A stretch of DNA of 64,000 nucleotides from Pseudomonas cavernae (GCF_003595175.1 NZ_CP032419.1:1-64000), one strand, 5' to 3'. Counted from the stretch's first letter, positions 13,090 through 24,627 are shown. The notes: a model not told the origin generated them from the letters alone. Translations and numbers: made by a program.

Positions 13090-14463
13090 TTAGAAGAAGG
13101 TCAGACCGACCTGGAACAGCCGCTCGACGTCGCGGATGTGTTTCTTGTCCACCAGGAACAGGATCACATGGTCGCCGGACTCGATCAGCGTGTCGTCGTG
13201 GGCGATCAGCACCTCCTCGTCGCGGATCACCGCGCCGATGGTGGTGCCCGGCGGCAGGGCGATGTCCTCGATCATACGGCCGATCACCTTGCTCGACTTG
13301 GCGTCGCCGTGGGCGATCACCTCGATCGCTTCCGCCGCGCCGCGCCGCAGCGAGTGGGCGCTGACGATGTCGCCGCGGCGCACGTGGGTCAGCAGCGCGC
13401 CGATGGTCGCCAGCTGCGGGCTGATAGCGATGTCGATGTCGCCACCCTGGACTAGGTCGACATAGGCCGGGTTGTTGATGATGGTCATCACCTTGCGCGC
13501 GCCGAGGCGCTTGGCCAGCAGCGAGGACATGATGTTGGCCTCGTCGTCGTTGGTCAGGGCGAGGAAGATGTCGGCGTCGCTGATGTTCTCCTCGACCAGC
13601 AGATCGCGGTCGGAGGCGCTGCCCTGGAGCACGATGGTGCTGTCCAGGGCATCGGACAGGTGCCGGCAGCGCGCCGGGTTGTGCTCGATGATCTTCACCT
13701 GGTAGCGGCTTTCGATGGCCTCGGCCAGGCGCTCGCCGATATGCCCGCCGCCGGCGATGACGATGCGCTTGTAGCTGTCCTCGAGGCGGCGCATTTCGCT
13801 CATCACCGCACGGATGTGCGCCTTCGCGGCGATGAAGAACACCTCGTCGTCGGCCTCGATCACCGTGTCGCCCTGCGGCAGGATTGGCCGGTCGCGGCGG
13901 AAGATCGCCGCCACTCGCGTATCCACATTGGGCATATGCTGACGCAGCTGGCGCAGCTGCTGACCGACCAGCGGGCCGCCATAGTAGGCGCGGATCGCCA
14001 CCAGCTGGGCCTTGCCCTCGGCGAAATCGATCACCTGCAGGGCGCCGGGGTATTCGATCAGGCGCTTGATGTAGTTGGTGACCAGCTGTTCCGGGCTGAT
14101 CAGCACGTCGACCGGAATCGCCTCGTTGTCGAACAGGCCGGCGCGGGTCAGATAGGCCGACTCGCGCACCCGGGCGATCTTGGTCGGCGTGTGGAACAGG
14201 GTGTAGGCCACCTGGCAGGCGACCATGTTGACCTCGTCGCTGTTGGTCACCGCCACCAGCATGTCGGCGTCGTCGGCGCCGGCCTGGCGCAGCACCGTGG
14301 GGAACGAGCCGCGGCCCTGCACGGTGCGGATGTCCAGGCGGTCGCCGAGGTCGCGCAGGCGCTCGCCGTCGGTGTCGACCACGGTGATGTCGTTGGCTTC
14401 GCCCGACAGGTGCTCCGCCAGGGTGCCGCCGACCTGGCCGGCACCGAGAATGATGATCTTCAC
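13090..14463 (-). CDS. trkA: Trk potassium uptake system NAD-binding protein TrkA
   Basis: TrkA is the cytoplasmic regulatory ring of the Trk potassium channel; it binds NAD(H) and adenine nucleotides and gates TrkH/TrkG. The 457-residue length fits two tandem RCK_N-RCK_C halves. The first Rossmann motif [13 protein letters not shown] is at residues 7-19 and the second, [13 protein letters not shown], is near residue 240. It follows rsmB by 12 bp in the def-fmt-rsmB-trkA run on the minus strand, as in E. coli and Pseudomonas. Confidence 0.98.
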   Translation of the reverse strand: MKIIILGAGQVGGTLAEHLSGEANDITVVDTDGERLRDLGDRLDIRTVQGRGSFPTVLRQAGADDADMLVAVTNSDEVNMVACQVAYTLFHTPTKIARVRESAYLTRAGLFDNEAIPVDVLISPEQLVTNYIKRLIEYPGALQVIDFAEGKAQLVAIRAYYGGPLVGQQLRQLRQHMPNVDTRVAAIFRRDRPILPQGDTVIEADDEVFFIAAKAHIRAVMSEMRRLEDSYKRIVIAGGGHIGERLAEAIESRYQVKIIEHNPARCRHLSDALDSTIVLQGSASDRDLLVEENISDADIFLALTNDDEANIMSSLLAKRLGARKVMTIINNPAYVDLVQGGDIDIAISPQLATIGALLTHVRRGDIVSAHSLRRGAAEAIEVIAHGDAKSSKVIGRMIEDIALPPGTTIGAVIRDEEVLIAHDDTLIESGDHVILFLVDKKHIRDVERLFQVGLTFF

Positions 14464-14475
14464 GCGTTCACTCCA

Positions 14476-15789
14476 TTAGCCGCGCGGGGCGGCGGCGATC
14501 TTCATCAGCTTGGCATAGTAGAAGCCGTCGTGGCCGTCCGCCTGCGGCAACAGCTGGCGCCCGTGCGCCTGCTTCAGGCCGAACGGCCCGGCGATATCCA
14601 GCTCGCGCGCGCCGGGCGTGCGGGCGAGGAAGGCGGCGATGGTGTCGCTGTTCTCCGCCGGCAGCACCGAGCAGGTGGCATACAGCAGCACGCCGCCGAC
14701 CGTCAGGGTCGGCCACAGCGCATCCAGCAACTCGCCTTGCAACTGGGCGAGCGCCGGGATGTCGTCGGCCTGGCGGGTCAGCTTGATGTCCGGGTGACGA
14801 CGGATCACTCCGGTGGCCGAACAGGGCGCATCGAGGAGGATGCGCTGAAACGGCCGGCCGTCCCACCAGGTCGCGGTGTCGCGGCCGTCGGCGGCGATCA
14901 GGGTGGCGCCGAGGCCGAGCCGGTCGAGGTTCTCGCGTACCCGCGCCAGGCGCTTGTCCTCGAGGTCGACGGCGACCACCTCGCTCAGACCGGGCTCGAC
15001 TTCCAGCAGATGGCAGGTCTTGCCGCCCGGCGCGGCACAGGCGTCCAGCACGCGTTGATCGGGCGCCAGCTCTAGCAGCTCGGCGGCCAGCTGCGCGGCT
15101 TCGTCCTGCACGCTGAGCCGGCCGGCGGCGAAGCCCGGCAGGCTCTGCACATCCTGGGCGGCGAGCAGACGAATGCCGTCGCGGCTGAAGGCGCAGGGTT
15201 CGGCGCCGATGCCGGCGGCCTGCAGCTCGGCGAGATAGGCATCGCGGCTGCCCTGACGGCGGTTGACCCGCAGGAGCAGCGGCGGATGGGCGTTGTTGGC
15301 GGCGCAGATGGCTTCCCACTGCTCCGGCCAGTTGGCCTTGAGGCTCTTCTGCAGCCAGCGCGGATGGGCGGTGCGCACCACCGGGTCGTGTTCCAGCTCG
15401 GCGAGCAATGCGGCGCCTTCGCGTTGGGCGCGGCGCAGCACGGCGTTGAGCAGGCCCTTGGCCCAGGGCTTCTTCAATTTTTCGGCGCAACCCACGGTTT
15501 CAGCGATGGCGGCATGGGCGGGAATGCGGCTGTGGAACAGCTGGTAGAGGCCGACCAGCAGCAGCGCTTCGACATCCTTGTCGGCGGCCTTGAAGGGCTT
15601 TTCCAGCAGGCGTTCGGCGAGCGCGCTCAGGCGCGGCTGCCAACGCGCGGCCCCGAAGGCGAGGTCCTGGGCCAGGCCGCGATCGCGCGGCTCGACCTTG
15701 GCCAGTTGCACCGGCAGGCTGCCGCCCAGCGAGGCCTTGCCGGACAGCACGGCGCTCAGGGCACGGGCAGCGGCCAGACGCGGATTCAT
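14476..15789 (-). CDS. rsmB: 16S rRNA (cytosine(967)-C(5))-methyltransferase RsmB
   Basis: RsmB methylates C967 of 16S rRNA using S-adenosylmethionine. The 437-residue protein has an N-terminal NusB-like RNA-binding domain (about 1-140) and a C-terminal Rossmann methyltransferase. Motifs visible are the SAM site [10 protein letters not shown], the DAPCSATG motif with the first catalytic cysteine, and LYATCSVLP with the second. Its start overlaps the fmt stop by 4 bp. Confidence 0.97.
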   Translation of the reverse strand: MNPRLAAARALSAVLSGKASLGGSLPVQLAKVEPRDRGLAQDLAFGAARWQPRLSALAERLLEKPFKAADKDVEALLLVGLYQLFHSRIPAHAAIAETVGCAEKLKKPWAKGLLNAVLRRAQREGAALLAELEHDPVVRTAHPRWLQKSLKANWPEQWEAICAANNAHPPLLLRVNRRQGSRDAYLAELQAAGIGAEPCAFSRDGIRLLAAQDVQSLPGFAAGRLSVQDEAAQLAAELLELAPDQRVLDACAAPGGKTCHLLEVEPGLSEVVAVDLEDKRLARVRENLDRLGLGATLIAADGRDTATWWDGRPFQRILLDAPCSATGVIRRHPDIKLTRQADDIPALAQLQGELLDALWPTLTVGGVLLYATCSVLPAENSDTIAAFLARTPGARELDIAGPFGLKQAHGRQLLPQADGHDGFYYAKLMKIAAAPRG

Positions 15790-16730
15790 CGGCCGAGCAC
15801 CGTGCCGACGGCGAACTGCTCGCGCCGGCTGTTGAACAGATCGGCGAAGTTCAGCGGCTTACCACCGGGCAATTGCAGACGAGTCAGGCGCAGCGCCCCC
15901 TCGCCGCAGGCGACGGTCAGGCCGTCCTTGCTGGCGGCGAGAACCGTGCCCGGCGCGCCTTGCCCGGCGCCGAGGCCGGCGGCCAGCACCTTGAGCGGTG
16001 CGCCGTCCAGCGTGCTGTGGCAGATCGGCCAGGGATTGAAGGCGCGCACCAAGCGTTCCAGCTCGACGGCCGGGCGCGACCAGTCGAGCCGCGCCTCGTC
16101 CTTGTTCAGCTTGTGTGCGTAGGTGGCCAGGTCGTCGTCCTGCACCTCGCCGACCAAGTTGCCGGCAGCCAGCCCGGCGATCGCCTGCAGCACCGCCGGC
16201 GGACCGAGTTCGGCGAGGCGGTCGTGCAGGCTGCCACCGGTGTCGGCGGCGCTGATCGGGGTATGCACCTTGAGCAGCATCGGCCCGGTGTCGAGCCCGG
16301 CTTCCATCTGCATCACGGTGACCCCGGATTCCGCATCGCCCGCCTCCACCGCGCGCTGGATCGGCGCGGCGCCGCGCCAGCGCGGCAGCAGCGAGGCGTG
16401 GCTGTTGATGCAGCCCAGGCGCGGGATATCCAGCACCGCCTGCGGCAGGATCAGGCCGTAGGCGACCACCACCAGCAGATCCGGCCGCAGCGCCGCCAAC
16501 TCGGCCTGAGCCTCGGCGTTGCGCAGGCTCGGTGGCTGGTGCACGGCGATGCCGTGCTGCGCGGCGAGCTGCTTGACCGGGCTGGGCGCAAGCTTCTGCC
16601 CGCGGCCGGCCGGGCGATCCGGCTGGGTGTAGGCGGCGACGATCGAATGCGGGCTGGCGAGCAGCGCCTGCAGGTGCGTGGCGGCGAATTCCGGGGTGCC
16701 GGCGAAGACGATACGCAGGGGCTCAGTCAT
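15786..16730 (-). CDS. fmt: Methionyl-tRNA formyltransferase
   Basis: Fmt formylates initiator Met-tRNA with 10-formyltetrahydrofolate. The 314-residue protein starts [17 protein letters not shown]. It carries the folate-site core [19 protein letters not shown], whose Asn and His are catalytic, and a C-terminal OB-like tRNA-binding domain. It overlaps rsmB by 4 bp and follows def by 53 bp. A hairpin with a T-run lies in that gap, so part of the def transcript probably ends before fmt. Confidence 0.98.
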   Translation of the reverse strand: MTEPLRIVFAGTPEFAATHLQALLASPHSIVAAYTQPDRPAGRGQKLAPSPVKQLAAQHGIAVHQPPSLRNAEAQAELAALRPDLLVVVAYGLILPQAVLDIPRLGCINSHASLLPRWRGAAPIQRAVEAGDAESGVTVMQMEAGLDTGPMLLKVHTPISAADTGGSLHDRLAELGPPAVLQAIAGLAAGNLVGEVQDDDLATYAHKLNKDEARLDWSRPAVELERLVRAFNPWPICHSTLDGAPLKVLAAGLGAGQGAPGTVLAASKDGLTVACGEGALRLTRLQLPGGKPLNFADLFNSRREQFAVGTVLGR

Positions 16731-16747
16731 GGGGGGTCACCAAAGAA

Positions 16748-16771
16748 AAAGGCTTGCCGGGGCAAGCCTTT
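16748..16771 (-). terminator. Terminator or attenuator between def and fmt
   Basis: Read on the minus strand, an 11-bp stem AAAGGCTTGCC / GGCAAGCCTTT is followed by further T residues (TTTTTCTTT). It sits between two genes often treated as one operon and would reduce read-through from def into fmt. Confidence 0.75.
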
Positions 16772-16783
16772 GGAGAAGGGCGA

Positions 16784-17290
16784 TCAGGCGCGCTGGCGGT
16801 GCTGCTTTTCCAGCTTCTTCTTGATCCGGTCGCGCTTGAGGTTGGACAGGTAGTCGACGAACAGCTTGCCGTTGAGGTGATCGCACTCGTGCTGGATGCA
16901 CACCGCCAGCAGGCCTTCGGCGATTTCCTCGAAGGCCTGGCCGTCGCGATCGTAGGCCTTAATCTTGACCTTCTGCGGGCGGTCGACGTTCTCGTAGAAG
17001 CCGGGCACCGACAGGCAGCCTTCCTGGTACTGGTCCATCTGCTCGGTCAGCGATTCGAACTCGGGGTTGATGAACACCCGCGGTTCGGACTTGTCCTCGG
17101 ACAGGTCCATCACCACCACGCGCTTGTGCACGTTGACCTGGGTCGCGGCCAGGCCGATACCGGGAGCGTCGTACATGGTTTCGAACATGTCGTCGATCAA
17201 CTGGCGAAGGGCGGCGTCGAACATTTCCACCGGCTTGGCGATGGTGCGCAGGCGCGGATCGGGGAATTCGAGGATGTTTAGAATCGCCAT
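16784..17290 (-). CDS. def: Peptide deformylase
   Basis: Def removes the N-formyl group from nascent proteins. The 168-residue metalloenzyme shows all three family motifs in order: [16 protein letters not shown] with the metal-binding Cys, and HECDHLNGK, where the two His bind metal and the Glu is catalytic. It is the first gene of the minus-strand def-fmt-rsmB-trkA group, divergent from the LysM gene. Confidence 0.99.
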   Translation of the reverse strand: MAILNILEFPDPRLRTIAKPVEMFDAALRQLIDDMFETMYDAPGIGLAATQVNVHKRVVVMDLSEDKSEPRVFINPEFESLTEQMDQYQEGCLSVPGFYENVDRPQKVKIKAYDRDGQAFEEIAEGLLAVCIQHECDHLNGKLFVDYLSNLKRDRIKKKLEKQHRQRA

Positions 17291-17440
17291 ATGCGTTTGT
17301 GATGCACTTGTGGAATAAAGTCAAAAACCGCTGCTAATATGCTGAGCAGCATTGAAAAACGGCTTCAGGCCGCGCCCTGCAAGGGCTCCGACGCGGCGCT
17401 AGGGCGCTTCATGAAGACACATAATAAAGGGATTCACTGC

Positions 17441-18466
17441 ATGAGGAAAACACTACTCGCCCTGCTGCTCCTCGCCGCCGGAGGCTTGGCTCAGGCCGCA
17501 GTGCAACTCAAGGACGGTCACCCGGAGCGCTACACCGTGGTCAAAGGCGATACCCTGTGGGATATCTCCGGCAAGTTTCTGCGTCAACCCTGGAAGTGGC
17601 CGGAAATCTGGCACGCCAATCCGCAAATCGAAAACCCTCATCTGATCTACCCGGGCGACGTGCTGTCCCTCGTTTATATCGACGGCCAGCCGCGTCTGGT
17701 GCTCAATCGCGGCGAGTCGCGCGGCACCATCAAACTGTCGCCCAAGGTGCGCAGCACGCCGATGGCCGAAGCCATCCCGACCATTCCGCTGGAGGCGATC
17801 AACAGCTTCCTGATCAGCAACCGCATCGTTGACACCCCCGAACAGTTCCAAGGCCAGCCCTATATAGTTGCCGGCAATGCCGAGCGGGTGGTCAGCGGTG
17901 CCGGTGATCGCGTCTATGCCCGCGGTCTGCTGGCGCCGGACGTGCCGGTGTACGGTATCTTCCGTCAGGGCCGCACCTATATCGACCCAGTCACCGAGGA
18001 GTTTCTCGGCATCAACGCCGACGATATCGGTAGTGGTCAGGTGGTCGCCGAGGAAGGTGATATCGCCACCATGGCATTGACCCGTTCGACCCAGGAAGTG
18101 CGCCTCGGTGATCGCCTGTTCCCCACCGAGGAGCGGGCGATCAACTCCACCTTCATGCCCAGCGAGCCGAGCGGCGAGATCAAGGGCCTGATTCTCGACG
18201 TGCCGCGCGGGGTCACGCAGGTCGGCCAGTTTGACGTGGTGACCATCAACAAGGGCAAGCGCGACGGCCTCGCCGAAGGCAACGTGCTGGCGGTGTACAA
18301 GACCGGCGAGACGGTGCGCGATCGCGTCACCGGCGAAACGGTGAAGATTCCCGACGAGCGTTCCGGCCTGCTGATGGTGTTCCGCACCTACGACAAACTC
18401 AGCTACGGCCTGATCCTCGGCGCCACCCGTCAGCTGGCGGTGCTCGACAAGGTGCAGAACCCCTAA
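17441..18466 (+). CDS. LysM peptidoglycan-binding envelope protein
   Basis: The 341-residue secreted protein has a signal peptide (MRKTLLALLLLAAGGLAQAA, cleaved after AQA). It is followed by one LysM domain at about residues 25-73 (YTVVKGDTLWDISGKF ... NPHLIYPGDVL), a fold that binds GlcNAc in peptidoglycan. The rest has no catalytic motif that I recognise. The ATG was chosen at the signal peptide. The gene corresponds to PA0020, a conserved neighbour of dprA, and is divergent from def. A terminator follows. Confidence 0.9.
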   Translation: MRKTLLALLLLAAGGLAQAAVQLKDGHPERYTVVKGDTLWDISGKFLRQPWKWPEIWHANPQIENPHLIYPGDVLSLVYIDGQPRLVLNRGESRGTIKLSPKVRSTPMAEAIPTIPLEAINSFLISNRIVDTPEQFQGQPYIVAGNAERVVSGAGDRVYARGLLAPDVPVYGIFRQGRTYIDPVTEEFLGINADDIGSGQVVAEEGDIATMALTRSTQEVRLGDRLFPTEERAINSTFMPSEPSGEIKGLILDVPRGVTQVGQFDVVTINKGKRDGLAEGNVLAVYKTGETVRDRVTGETVKIPDERSGLLMVFRTYDKLSYGLILGATRQLAVLDKVQNP

Positions 18467-18484
18467 GTCAGCGAAACCCCTCGG

Positions 18485-18507
18485 AACCCCCGCACTGCGG
18501 GGGTTTT
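18485..18507 (+). terminator. Rho-independent terminator after the LysM gene
   Basis: Stem ACCCCCGC / GCGGGGGT with loop ACT is followed by TTTTGTGTTTT, between the LysM gene and dprA. Confidence 0.9.
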
Positions 18508-18535
18508 GTGTTTTAAGCGATCAAGGATGATCAAT

Positions 18536-19651
18536 ATGTCAGCGATTTCCCCCGCCGAGCTGGAAGCCCGGCTGCGTCTGCATGGGTTGCCGGAGCTCGG
18601 CCCCCGGCGCTTGCGCAAACTCATCGACGCCTTCGGCAATGCCTCTTCCGCCTTGAGTGCCCCGGCCAGTGCCTGGCGCGCGCTCGGCTTGCCGGCGGCG
18701 AGCGCCGAGGCGCGCCGCAGTGGCGACATTCGCCAACAAGTCGGCGCGGCGCTGGCCTGGCTGGAGCAGGCTGACCAGCACCTGCTGATGTGGGACGATC
18801 CGGGTTATCCGGCGTTGCTGGCGGAATTGGCCGATGCCCCGCCGCTGCTGTTCGTCGCCGGTGATCCGGGCCTGCTCGAGCGGCCGCAACTGGCCATGGT
18901 CGGCAGCCGCCGCGCCTCGCGCCCGGGCTTGGACAACGCCCACGCCTTCGCCCGCAGCCTGGCCGGCGGCGGTTTCGTGATCACCAGCGGCCTGGCCCTG
19001 GGGATCGACGGCGCCGCCCATCAGGGCGCGCTGGAAGTGGACGGCAAGACCGTGGCGGTGCTCGGCACCGGCCTCGAACGGCTGTATCCGCAGCGCCATC
19101 TGCGTTTGGCGGCGGAGATCCGCGAGCGCGGTGGCGCGCTGGTGTCCGAGCTGCCGCTGGACTGTCCGCCGCAGGCGAGCAACTTCCCGCGGCGCAACCG
19201 CATCATCAGCGGCCTATCGTTGGGCGTGCTGGTGGTCGAGGCCAGTCCGGCGAGCGGCTCGCTGATCACCGCACGGCTGGCGGCGGAACAGGGCCGCGAG
19301 GTCTATGCCATCCCCGGTTCGATCCACCATCCGGGCGCCCGCGGCTGTCACCAGTTGATCCGCGAAGGTGCGATCCTGGTGGAGAGCGTCGAACATATCC
19401 TCGAGGCGTTGCGCGGTTGGCAGCAACTCGGGCCGGCCAGTGCGACGGTGCCGGCAGGCACGAAACAGCAGGGCCAGGCCGAGGCTCAGCATCCGCTGGT
19501 GCAACTGCTGCACGCCGCACCCCATAGCAGTGAGGCGCTGGCCGTCGCCAGCGGCTGGTCACTGCCAGAGGTGCTGGCGGCGCTCACCGAGCTGGAACTG
19601 GACGGCCAAGTGGCCTGCGAAGGTGGGCGCTGGGTGGGCCGCGCTGGCTAG
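18536..19651 (+). CDS. dprA: DNA-processing protein DprA
   Basis: DprA (Smf) binds incoming single-stranded DNA and loads RecA during natural transformation. The 371-residue protein has an N-terminal SAM-like region, the Rossmann-type DprA core with VGSRRAS and the GLALGIDGAAHQGAL stretch, FPRRNRIISGLS, and a C-terminal winged-helix domain (about 300-371). The ATG at 18536 has AAGGA 8 bases upstream; an ATG 9 bp earlier leaves no room for it. tsaC follows by 39 bp. Confidence 0.96.
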   Translation: MSAISPAELEARLRLHGLPELGPRRLRKLIDAFGNASSALSAPASAWRALGLPAASAEARRSGDIRQQVGAALAWLEQADQHLLMWDDPGYPALLAELADAPPLLFVAGDPGLLERPQLAMVGSRRASRPGLDNAHAFARSLAGGGFVITSGLALGIDGAAHQGALEVDGKTVAVLGTGLERLYPQRHLRLAAEIRERGGALVSELPLDCPPQASNFPRRNRIISGLSLGVLVVEASPASGSLITARLAAEQGREVYAIPGSIHHPGARGCHQLIREGAILVESVEHILEALRGWQQLGPASATVPAGTKQQGQAEAQHPLVQLLHAAPHSSEALAVASGWSLPEVLAALTELELDGQVACEGGRWVGRAG

Positions 19652-19690
19652 CTTGGGTACACTGCCGGCAGTTTTCCTCGGGGGGTAGTG

Positions 19691-20248
19691 ATGATCAGCA
19701 AGTGGCGGGTGCAGCAGGCGGCGCGGGTGGTGCGCAACGGTGGCGTCATCGCCTATCCGACCGAAGCGGTCTGGGGCCTGGGCTGCGACCCGTGGAACGA
19801 AGCCGCGGTGTTGCGCCTGCTGGCGCTCAAGGAGCGGTCGCTGGAAAAGGGCCTGATTCTGGTCGCCGACAGCATTCGCCAGTTCGACTTCCTCTTCGAG
19901 GACTTCCCCGAGGCCTGGCTGGAACGCCTCGGCAGCACCTGGCCGGGGCCGAACACCTGGCTGGTGCCGCACCAGAACCGCCTGCCCGAGTGGATCACCG
20001 GCGCGCATAACAGCGTCGCCCTGCGCGTCAGCGATCATCCGCTGGTGCGCGACCTGTGCGCCTTGACCGGGCCGCTGGTGTCGACCTCGGCCAACCCCAG
20101 CGGGCGGCCGGCGGCGCGTTCACGGCTGCGCGTCGAGCAGTATTTCCACGCCCAATTGGACACGGTGTTGGGTGGCGCCCTCGGCGGGCGCAAGCACCCC
20201 AGCCTGATCCGCGACCTGATCAGCGGCAAGGTGCTGCGCCCGGCGTAG
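19691..20248 (+). CDS. tsaC: L-threonylcarbamoyladenylate synthase TsaC
   Basis: TsaC makes threonylcarbamoyl-AMP from threonine, bicarbonate and ATP for the t6A37 modification of ANN-decoding tRNAs. The 185-residue length is typical of the short TsaC (YrdC) form. The start [18 protein letters not shown] leads into the nucleotide site [13 protein letters not shown]; the STSANPSG motif near residue 140 is conserved. A GTG directly before the ATG is the alternative start. It lies downstream of dprA, as in other Pseudomonas. Confidence 0.96.
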   Translation: MISKWRVQQAARVVRNGGVIAYPTEAVWGLGCDPWNEAAVLRLLALKERSLEKGLILVADSIRQFDFLFEDFPEAWLERLGSTWPGPNTWLVPHQNRLPEWITGAHNSVALRVSDHPLVRDLCALTGPLVSTSANPSGRPAARSRLRVEQYFHAQLDTVLGGALGGRKHPSLIRDLISGKVLRPA

Positions 20249-20260
20249 CTTGGTGCTGAG

Positions 20261-20373
20261 GTAGGTTGGCGCTGAGCGCAGCGAAGCCCAACGAGCGATG
20301 CTGGCCCCGGCGCCGTGGTTGAGATAAGCGCCGCTTGTTGGGCTTCGTCGCTGCGCTCCTCAACCCAACCTAC
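20261..20373. repeat. Palindromic intergenic repeat (GTAGGTTGGG family)
   Basis: Left arm GTAGGTTGGCGCTGAGCGCA plus GCGAAGCCCAACG and right arm GTTGGGCTTCGTCGCTGCGC plus CAACCCAACCTAC are imperfect inverted repeats about 45 bp long around a short spacer. It lies between the convergent genes tsaC and qor and may act as a weak terminator. Confidence 0.85.
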
Positions 20374-20383
20374 GGCCAGCCGA

Positions 20384-21361
20384 TCACGGCAACAGGATGG
20401 TCGAGCCGGTGGTCTGCCGGCTGGCCAGCGCCGTCTGCGCCTGGGCCGCGTCGGCGAGGGCGTAGCGCTGGCCGATCTCGACCTTGAGCTGCCCGCTGGC
20501 CAGCAGGCCGAACAGCTCGTCGGCCATCGCCTGCAGGCTCTCGCGGCTGTTGGCGTAAGCGAACAGGCTCGGCCGGGTGACGTACAGCGAACCCTTCTGC
20601 GCGAGGATGCCGAGGTCGACCCCGGTGACCGGCCCGGAGGCGTTGCCGAAGCTGACCAGCAGGCCGCGCGGCTTCACGCAGTCGAGGGAGATTTCCCAGG
20701 TGTCCTTGCCCACCGAGTCGTAGACCACCGGGCACTTCTTGCCCGCGGTCAGCTCGCGCACCCGCGCGCACACGTCCTCGCGGCTGTAGTCGATGGTCGC
20801 CCAGGCGCCATTGGCTTCAGCCAGCGCGGCCTTGGCCGGTGACGACACGGTGCCGATCAGCTGCACCCCGAGCGCCTTCGCCCACTGGCAGGCGAGCAGG
20901 CCGACACCGCCGGCGGCGGCGTGCCAGAGGATGGTTTGTCCGGCCTGCACCTCGTAGGTTTGGCGCAGCAGGTACTGCACGGTGAGGCCCTTGAGCAGCA
21001 CCGCGGCGGCCTGCTCGAAGCCGATCGCGGCGGGCAGCTTGACCAGCTTGTCGGCCGGCAGCACGTGCAGTTCGCTGTAGGCGCCGAGCGGGCCGGTGGC
21101 GTAGGCCACACGGTCGCCGACCTTGAGACCGCTCACCGCGCTGCCAACGGCCTCGACTTCGCCGGCGCCTTCGGTGCCCAGCCCGGAGGGCAGCGCCGGC
21201 GGCTGGTACAGGCCGCTGCGGTAGTAGGTGTCGATGAAGTTCAGGCCGATCGCCCGGTTGCGCACCCGCACCTCCTGCGGGCCCGGTGCGGCGGGTTGAT
21301 AGTCGACATACTCGAGGACTTCCGGGCCGCCGTGGGCGGCGAATTGAATGCGTTTGGCCAT
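20384..21361 (-). CDS. qor: NADPH:quinone oxidoreductase (zinc-free MDR family)
   Basis: It is a cytoplasmic NADPH-dependent quinone or enone reductase. The 325-residue protein starts MAKRIQFAAHGGPEVLEYVD and contains the medium-chain reductase signature GLNFIDTYYRSGLY and the NADPH-binding AAAGGVGLLACQWA. The catalytic zinc ligands of alcohol dehydrogenases are absent, as expected for quinone reductases. An upstream in-frame extension of 32 residues overlaps the hemF promoter side and was rejected. It is divergent from hemF, as in PA0023/PA0024. Confidence 0.94.
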   Translation of the reverse strand: MAKRIQFAAHGGPEVLEYVDYQPAAPGPQEVRVRNRAIGLNFIDTYYRSGLYQPPALPSGLGTEGAGEVEAVGSAVSGLKVGDRVAYATGPLGAYSELHVLPADKLVKLPAAIGFEQAAAVLLKGLTVQYLLRQTYEVQAGQTILWHAAAGGVGLLACQWAKALGVQLIGTVSSPAKAALAEANGAWATIDYSREDVCARVRELTAGKKCPVVYDSVGKDTWEISLDCVKPRGLLVSFGNASGPVTGVDLGILAQKGSLYVTRPSLFAYANSRESLQAMADELFGLLASGQLKVEIGQRYALADAAQAQTALASRQTTGSTILLP

Positions 21362-21407
21362 GACTGTGCTCCCGCTGCGTAGGCCCTTATCCAAGCCGCC
21401 GGACTGA

Positions 21408-22415
<1,008 letters not shown>

Positions 22416-22424
22416 GACTGCTCC

Positions 22425-22514
22425 TTCTCCCGTTCACGGGAGAGGGTTGGGGAGAGGGCGGCGTCGCCTGATTACCCTCTCCCCCGGCCCCTCTCCCACA
22501 ACTGGGAGAGGGGC
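22425..22514. repeat. Palindromic repeat of the CCCTCTCCC / GGGAGAGGG family, copy 1
   Basis: Two hairpins, TTCTCCCGTTCACGGGAGA and CCCCTCTCCC/TGGGAGAGGGG, flank the motif pair GGGTTGGGGAGAGGG and CCCTCTCCCCCGGCCCC, giving a larger inverted repeat. Same family as 24628 and 30692. It lies between hemF and aroE. Confidence 0.85.
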
Positions 22515-22548
22515 GCAAAAAAGCCCATGTTTCTTTGAAGGATGTTCC

Positions 22549-23373
22549 ATGGATCGCTACTGCGTGTTCGGCAACCCCATCGGCCACAGCAAGTCGCCGC
22601 TGATCCACCGCCTGTTCGCCGCGCAGACCGGCGAGCAGCTGAGCTACGACGCCGTGCTGGCGCCGCTGGACGACTTCGCCGGCTGTGCCCGCGGGTTCTT
22701 CGCGAGCGGCCTGGGCGGTAACGTCACAGTACCATTCAAGGAGCAGGCGTTTCGCCTCGCCGATCAGTTGAGCGAGCGCGCTCAGCGGGCCGGCGCGGTG
22801 AACACCCTGAAAAAACTCGCCGACGGCCGCCTGCTCGGTGACAACACCGACGGCGCCGGGCTGGTCCGCGACCTGACGGTGAATGCCGGTTTCCCCCTCG
22901 CCGGCCGGCGCATCCTCCTGCTCGGTGCCGGCGGCGCGGTGCGTGGCGTGCTCGAACCCTTGCTCGCCGAGCGCCCGGCGGCACTGCTGATCGCCAACCG
23001 CACGGTGGCCAAGGCCGAGGAGTTGGCGCGGTTGTTCGCCGATTGCGGCCCGGTATCGGCCAGCGCGTTCGACGGGCTGCACGAGCCGGTCGATCTGATC
23101 GTCAACGGCACCTCGGCCAGCCTCGCCGGCGAGCTGCCGCCGCTGACGCCGAGCCTGATCGTGCCCGGCCACACGCTGTGCTACGACATGATGTATGGCA
23201 AGCAGCCGACCGCCTTCAACCGCTGGGCCGCGGCGCACGGCGCGGCGCGCACCCTCGACGGCCTGGGCATGCTGGTCGAGCAGGCCGCCGAAGCCTTTTA
23301 CCTCTGGCGCGGCGTGCGCCCGGACAGCGCGCCGGTGCTGGCCGAATTGCGCCGACAGCTGGCCGCCGGCTGA
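22549..23373 (+). CDS. aroE: Shikimate dehydrogenase (NADP+)
   Basis: AroE reduces 3-dehydroshikimate to shikimate in aromatic amino acid synthesis. The 274-residue protein starts [17 protein letters not shown], which holds the shikimate-binding Ser residues. The catalytic Lys lies in GNVTVPFK, followed by [11 protein letters not shown] and the NADP-binding [14 protein letters not shown]. The ATG has GAAGGA about 7 bases upstream; longer readings cross the palindromic repeat. It follows hemF, as in PA0024-PA0025. Confidence 0.97.
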   Translation: MDRYCVFGNPIGHSKSPLIHRLFAAQTGEQLSYDAVLAPLDDFAGCARGFFASGLGGNVTVPFKEQAFRLADQLSERAQRAGAVNTLKKLADGRLLGDNTDGAGLVRDLTVNAGFPLAGRRILLLGAGGAVRGVLEPLLAERPAALLIANRTVAKAEELARLFADCGPVSASAFDGLHEPVDLIVNGTSASLAGELPPLTPSLIVPGHTLCYDMMYGKQPTAFNRWAAAHGAARTLDGLGMLVEQAAEAFYLWRGVRPDSAPVLAELRRQLAAG

Positions 23374-23688
23374 GCGCGCAAGCGCGGCGATCTGCGCTAT
23401 AGCTGATAGGAGGGCGGCGTCACGCGCGGGGAGGCCGTCCGCAGTGCCGGGCTGGCCCGCGATACGTCTGCCGGAGACGCTGCGATGCTCACGCCCAGTT
23501 GCTTAGCCAGGTTGCCCGACCGCGCTCTTTCGAGTTGCACCCGTGCAGTGCGGATGGCGCTGACCGAGGCGCGCCGCTGGACTCCGGGGTTGGCCGCCGA
23601 GAGGCCGTACGCCGCGGCTTTCCGTATACTGGCGGGCCCGCCGCCGCGTGCTGCGGCCCCCTCTGCCATCCAGTCCGTGAAGTCCCCC
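23374..23688. other. Gene-free stretch upstream of pbpG
   Basis: Between aroE and the endopeptidase there is about 315 bp with no recognisable gene. An in-frame extension of pbpG covers part of it, but it is not signal-peptide like. A TATACT hexamer at about 23624-23629 could be a -10 box for pbpG, without a convincing -35. Confidence 0.4.
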
Positions 23689-24600
23689 GTGAAAATCCGC
23701 CATTTGCTTGTAAGCCTGCTGCTGTGCGGCAGTGTTGTAGTTGCAGCGAACGCCGCCGGCGCCGATAAGCCCAAGGCCAAACCGGTGCAGGAGCTGGCCT
23801 CCGGCAGCGCCCTGCTGGTCGACCTGCAGACCAACCAGGTGCTGTATGCCAGCAACCCCGATATGGTGGTGCCGATCGCCTCGGTGACCAAGCTGATGAC
23901 CGCCATGGTCGCCCTCGACGCCAAGCTGCCGCTGGATCAGCAGTTGCCCATCGTCATCAAGGACGTGGCGGAAATGCGCGGGGTGTATTCGCGGGTGCGC
24001 ATCGGCAGCCAGATCAGCCGCCGGCAGATGCTCCTGCTGGCGCTGATGTCCTCGGAAAACCGCGCCGCCGCCAGCCTTGCCCACCACTATCCGGGTGGCG
24101 TGCCGGCCTTCGTCGCGGCGATGAACGCCAAGGCCAAGGCGCTGGGCATGAACCATAGCCGCTACGCCGAGCCCACCGGCCTGTCGGAAAAGAACGTCTC
24201 CAGCGCCCGCGATCTGGTCAAGCTGCTCAAGGCCAGCCAGCAGTACCCGCTGATCGGCCAGTTCAGCACCACCCGCGAGACCATCGCGGTGTTCCGCAAG
24301 CCCAGCTACAGCCTGGGATTCCGCAACACCAACAACCTGGTGCGCAAGGCTGACTGGAGCATCCAGCTGACCAAGACCGGCTTCACCGACGAGGCCGGCC
24401 ATTGCCTGGTGATGCGCACGGTGATGGGTGGCAAGCCGGTGGCCTTTGTGGTCCTCGATGCGTTGGGCAAATACACCCACACGGCCGACGCCAACCGCCT
24501 GAAGAAGTGGGTGGAGACCGGCAAGGTCACCCCGATCCCGGCGGCGGCGAAGAGCTACAAACGGCAGAGGTTGGCCCAGCGCCAGCTGGTCGCGCAGTAA
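23689..24600 (+). CDS. pbpG: D-alanyl-D-alanine endopeptidase (PBP7/8 type)
   Basis: This is a periplasmic low-molecular-weight penicillin-binding protein of family S11 that cleaves D-Ala-mDAP cross-links in peptidoglycan. The 303-residue protein has a signal peptide (about 1-24, ending AANAAGA), then the three active-site motifs: S65-VTK, S122-EN and K229-TG. There is no C-terminal amphipathic anchor of the PBP5 type, which favours PBP7. The GTG start ([14 protein letters not shown]) was chosen because it begins the signal peptide; a GTG 12 bp upstream is possible. It is transcribed in the same direction as aroE. Confidence 0.92.
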   Translation: MKIRHLLVSLLLCGSVVVAANAAGADKPKAKPVQELASGSALLVDLQTNQVLYASNPDMVVPIASVTKLMTAMVALDAKLPLDQQLPIVIKDVAEMRGVYSRVRIGSQISRRQMLLLALMSSENRAAASLAHHYPGGVPAFVAAMNAKAKALGMNHSRYAEPTGLSEKNVSSARDLVKLLKASQQYPLIGQFSTTRETIAVFRKPSYSLGFRNTNNLVRKADWSIQLTKTGFTDEAGHCLVMRTVMGGKPVAFVVLDALGKYTHTADANRLKKWVETGKVTPIPAAAKSYKRQRLAQRQLVAQ

Positions 24601-24627
24601 CAGGCGTTCGCGGCGCGGCGCGTTGAT

